A stretch of 6,660 bases of DNA from Gallicola sp. (GTDB lineage: Bacteria; Bacillota; Clostridia; Tissierellales; Peptoniphilaceae). The position numbers and the translations under genes were made by a program. The first letter of the stretch is position 1, and the number at the start of each line of letters is the position of its first letter. The stretch covers positions 1 through 6,660 of the forward strand of contig JAAZME010000370.1 in assembly GCA_012798975.1 (NCBI GenBank). Reading direction: 5' to 3'. Below the pieces are notes generated by a model. It was not told the DNA's origin. It did no database searches and was given only the letters and a program-made list of their open reading frames with translations. Positions 5,547-6,660 of the stretch are shown here, in pieces.

Positions 5547-6413
5547 ATGTTAGTTGCAGCGGATAAAATGTTAAAAGATGCATTAGAAGGAAAATATGCC
5601 ATAGGCCAGTTTAATATCAACAATTTAGAGTGGACAAAAGCGATTCTACAAGCAGCAGAAGAAACAAAATCACCTGTTATTTTGGGAGTTTCAGAAGGTG
5701 CCGGCAAGTATATGACTGGATTTAAAACAGTTGTCAAAATGGTCGAAGGAATGGTGGAAGAAATGGGTATTACTGTACCTGTAGCGATTCACTTAGATCA
5801 CGGTTCTTATGATGGAGCCTTAAAAGCAATCGACGCAGGATTTACTTCTGTAATGTTCGACGGTTCCCACTATCCTATCGAAGAAAATATAGAAAAAACA
5901 AAAGAAATCGTTGAAATCTCACACAGCAAAGGCATTTCAGTAGAAGCTGAAGTCGGAGCGATCGGAGGAGAAGAAGACGGAGTTGTAGGAAGCGGAGAAA
6001 TCGCAGATCCTGAAGAATGTAAAAGAATTGCAGATCTTGGAATCGACTTCTTAGCAGCAGGTATTGGAAATATCCATGGTGTTTATCCAGAAAACTGGCA
6101 AGGACTAAACTTGGAAGTTTTAGCTGAGATTCAAAAGAAAGTCGGCGGAATGCCTCTAGTTCTTCATGGAGGAACAGGAATTCCAGACGATATGATAAAA
6201 GAGTCTATCGGACTTGGTGTTTCTAAGATCAATGTAAACACAGAATGCCAGCTTGTCTTTGCAGAAGCCACAAGAAAATATATCGAAGAAGGCAAAGACA
6301 GAGAAGGTAAAGGATTTGACCCTAGAAAACTATTAAAACCAGGAACAGATGCAGTAGTAAAACTTGTAAAAGAAAAAATGGACCTTTTCGGATCCAGCGG
6401 AAAAGCAGAATAA
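5547..6413 (+). CDS. fba: Class II (zinc-dependent) fructose-1,6-bisphosphate aldolase
   Basis: This 288-residue cytosolic enzyme splits fructose-1,6-bisphosphate into dihydroxyacetone phosphate and glyceraldehyde-3-phosphate in glycolysis, and runs in reverse in gluconeogenesis. It closely resembles Bacillus subtilis FbaA. Visible features: IHLDHGSY (81-88) with catalytic Asp84 and zinc ligand His85; VEAEVGAIGG (132-141) with Glu135; GNIHGVY (174-180) with zinc ligand His177; LVLHGGTG (204-211) with zinc ligand His207; KINVNTE (227-233) for phosphate and substrate binding; and the family's C-terminal FGSSGKA. Length is normal. An in-frame ATG at 5511 would add 12 residues, but it overlaps the likely transcription start and lacks a ribosome binding site. 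The chosen ATG has AGGAGGGG just upstream and begins MLVAADKML as relatives do. It ends 13 bases before a strong terminator. Confidence 0.96.
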   Translation: MLVAADKMLKDALEGKYAIGQFNINNLEWTKAILQAAEETKSPVILGVSEGAGKYMTGFKTVVKMVEGMVEEMGITVPVAIHLDHGSYDGALKAIDAGFTSVMFDGSHYPIEENIEKTKEIVEISHSKGISVEAEVGAIGGEEDGVVGSGEIADPEECKRIADLGIDFLAAGIGNIHGVYPENWQGLNLEVLAEIQKKVGGMPLVLHGGTGIPDDMIKESIGLGVSKINVNTECQLVFAEATRKYIEEGKDREGKGFDPRKLLKPGTDAVVKLVKEKMDLFGSSGKAE

Positions 6414-6421
6414 GAGTATTT

Positions 6422-6455
6422 AAAAAGCAGCTTGCATAGGCAAGCTGCTTTTTTT
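6422..6455 (+). terminator. Intrinsic terminator of the aldolase gene
   Basis: GCAGCTTGC (6427-6435) and GCAAGCTGC (6440-6448) form a perfect nine-pair stem with an ATAG loop, followed by seven T (6449-6455). The A run before the stem lets it extend and could give some activity on the opposite strand too. Confidence 0.93.
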
Positions 6456-6605
6456 GCGGGTAATCTAAATTTTGAATACAGAATACCATGAGGGAAAAGA
6501 AGAGTGGCCGATCATTTCTAGCCAAGAACGAAAAAACCGTTATTGGGAAATGAGTGGCATGAGACCTGCAACCAAATCAAAATACCTGATTTGGGCTAGG
6601 GCTTC
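6456..6605 (+). other. Intergenic stretch with possible RNA structure
   Basis: No convincing gene is seen. CCAAATCA and TGATTTGG (about 6571-6593) form a perfect eight-pair hairpin. Directly outside it, CTAGC near 6520 can pair with GCTAG at 6594-6598, enclosing about 50 bases. I do not recognise any known riboswitch or T-box core. Structure this short can arise by chance. Confidence 0.3.
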
Positions 6606-6660
6606 AGAGTGTGAAAGAGTGGATAGGGGAGTTATGGATAAAAAACGAAAAGTTCATTCG
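6606..6660 (+). repeat. Dispersed purine-rich repeat, copy D (cut by window edge)
   Basis: AGAGTGTGAAAGAGTGGATA then GGGGAGTTATGGATAAAAAA follows the order of copies B and C (AGAGTG, AAAGAG, GGAGTTATGG, A-rich). The hairpin part, if present, would lie beyond the window. Confidence 0.4.
6634..6660 (+). CDS. Possible start of an unidentified gene (nine codons in the window)
   Basis: ATG followed by MDKKRKVHS runs off the edge. A purine run AGGGGAG lies only two bases before the ATG, too close for a normal ribosome binding site. The same bases belong to repeat copy D, so this may be only a repeat and not a gene. Confidence 0.2.

Noticed and set aside
6322..6525. Minus-strand hydrophobic open frame at the end of fba
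   Set aside because: It spans the fba terminator and 3' end; its hydrophobic look comes from reading the Lys/Glu-rich gene backwards.
1..6660. CRISPR array, tRNA, rRNA, transposase or attachment sites
   Set aside because: No regularly spaced direct repeats, cloverleaf sequences or transposase motifs were seen on either strand.

Overview
The window looks like chromosomal DNA from a low-GC, Gram-positive, probably anaerobic Bacillota (Clostridia or Tissierellia-like). The reasons are AT-rich spacers, strong AGGAGG/AAAGGAG ribosome binding sites, short genes packed on both strands, a Bacillus-type class II aldolase, and an encapsulin operon of the kind found in anaerobes. The assignment rests on gene style only; no rRNA or tRNA is present to confirm it.

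Layout. Positions 1-82 hold the C-terminal tail of an upstream plus-strand gene. Positions 148-1313 hold a two-gene iron-storage operon: an encapsulated ferritin-like cargo protein with a C-terminal loading peptide, then the encapsulin shell protein, closed by a strong intrinsic terminator (1349-1381). Convergent to it, on the minus strand (2395-1521), lies a secreted protein with a signal peptide, a charged helical stretch, a Q/R/P-rich tail and a run of ten aspartates at its end. It is split by a one-base frameshift at an A6 run. Positions 2516-2913 carry no gene, but hold repeat-like hairpin elements and a GC-rich island. On the minus strand, maf (4006-3329) and a DUF523/TudS-type gene (3345-2914) overlap by 17 bases and form one unit. 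Divergent from maf is 4098-5453, a fructose-PTS EIIA-EIIB-partial EIIC fusion that has lost both phosphoacceptor residues. It is followed by class II fructose-bisphosphate aldolase (5547-6413) with its own extended -10 promoter, a palindromic leader and a terminator. The last 200 bases hold possible RNA structure and another repeat copy, and possibly the start of a further gene.

How the parts relate. The ferritin-like protein would oxidise iron inside the encapsulin cage. Maf (clearing of non-canonical pyrimidine nucleotides) and the TudS-like protein (thiouracil desulfuration) may form a small nucleobase-housekeeping pair. The most unusual gene is the PTS-like protein: its fold is recognisable, but His is Tyr in EIIA, Cys is Ser in EIIB, and the membrane domain is only about 140 residues. 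It is unlikely to be a sugar transporter and may be a sensor or regulator, placed directly before a glycolytic gene that handles fructose-1,6-bisphosphate.
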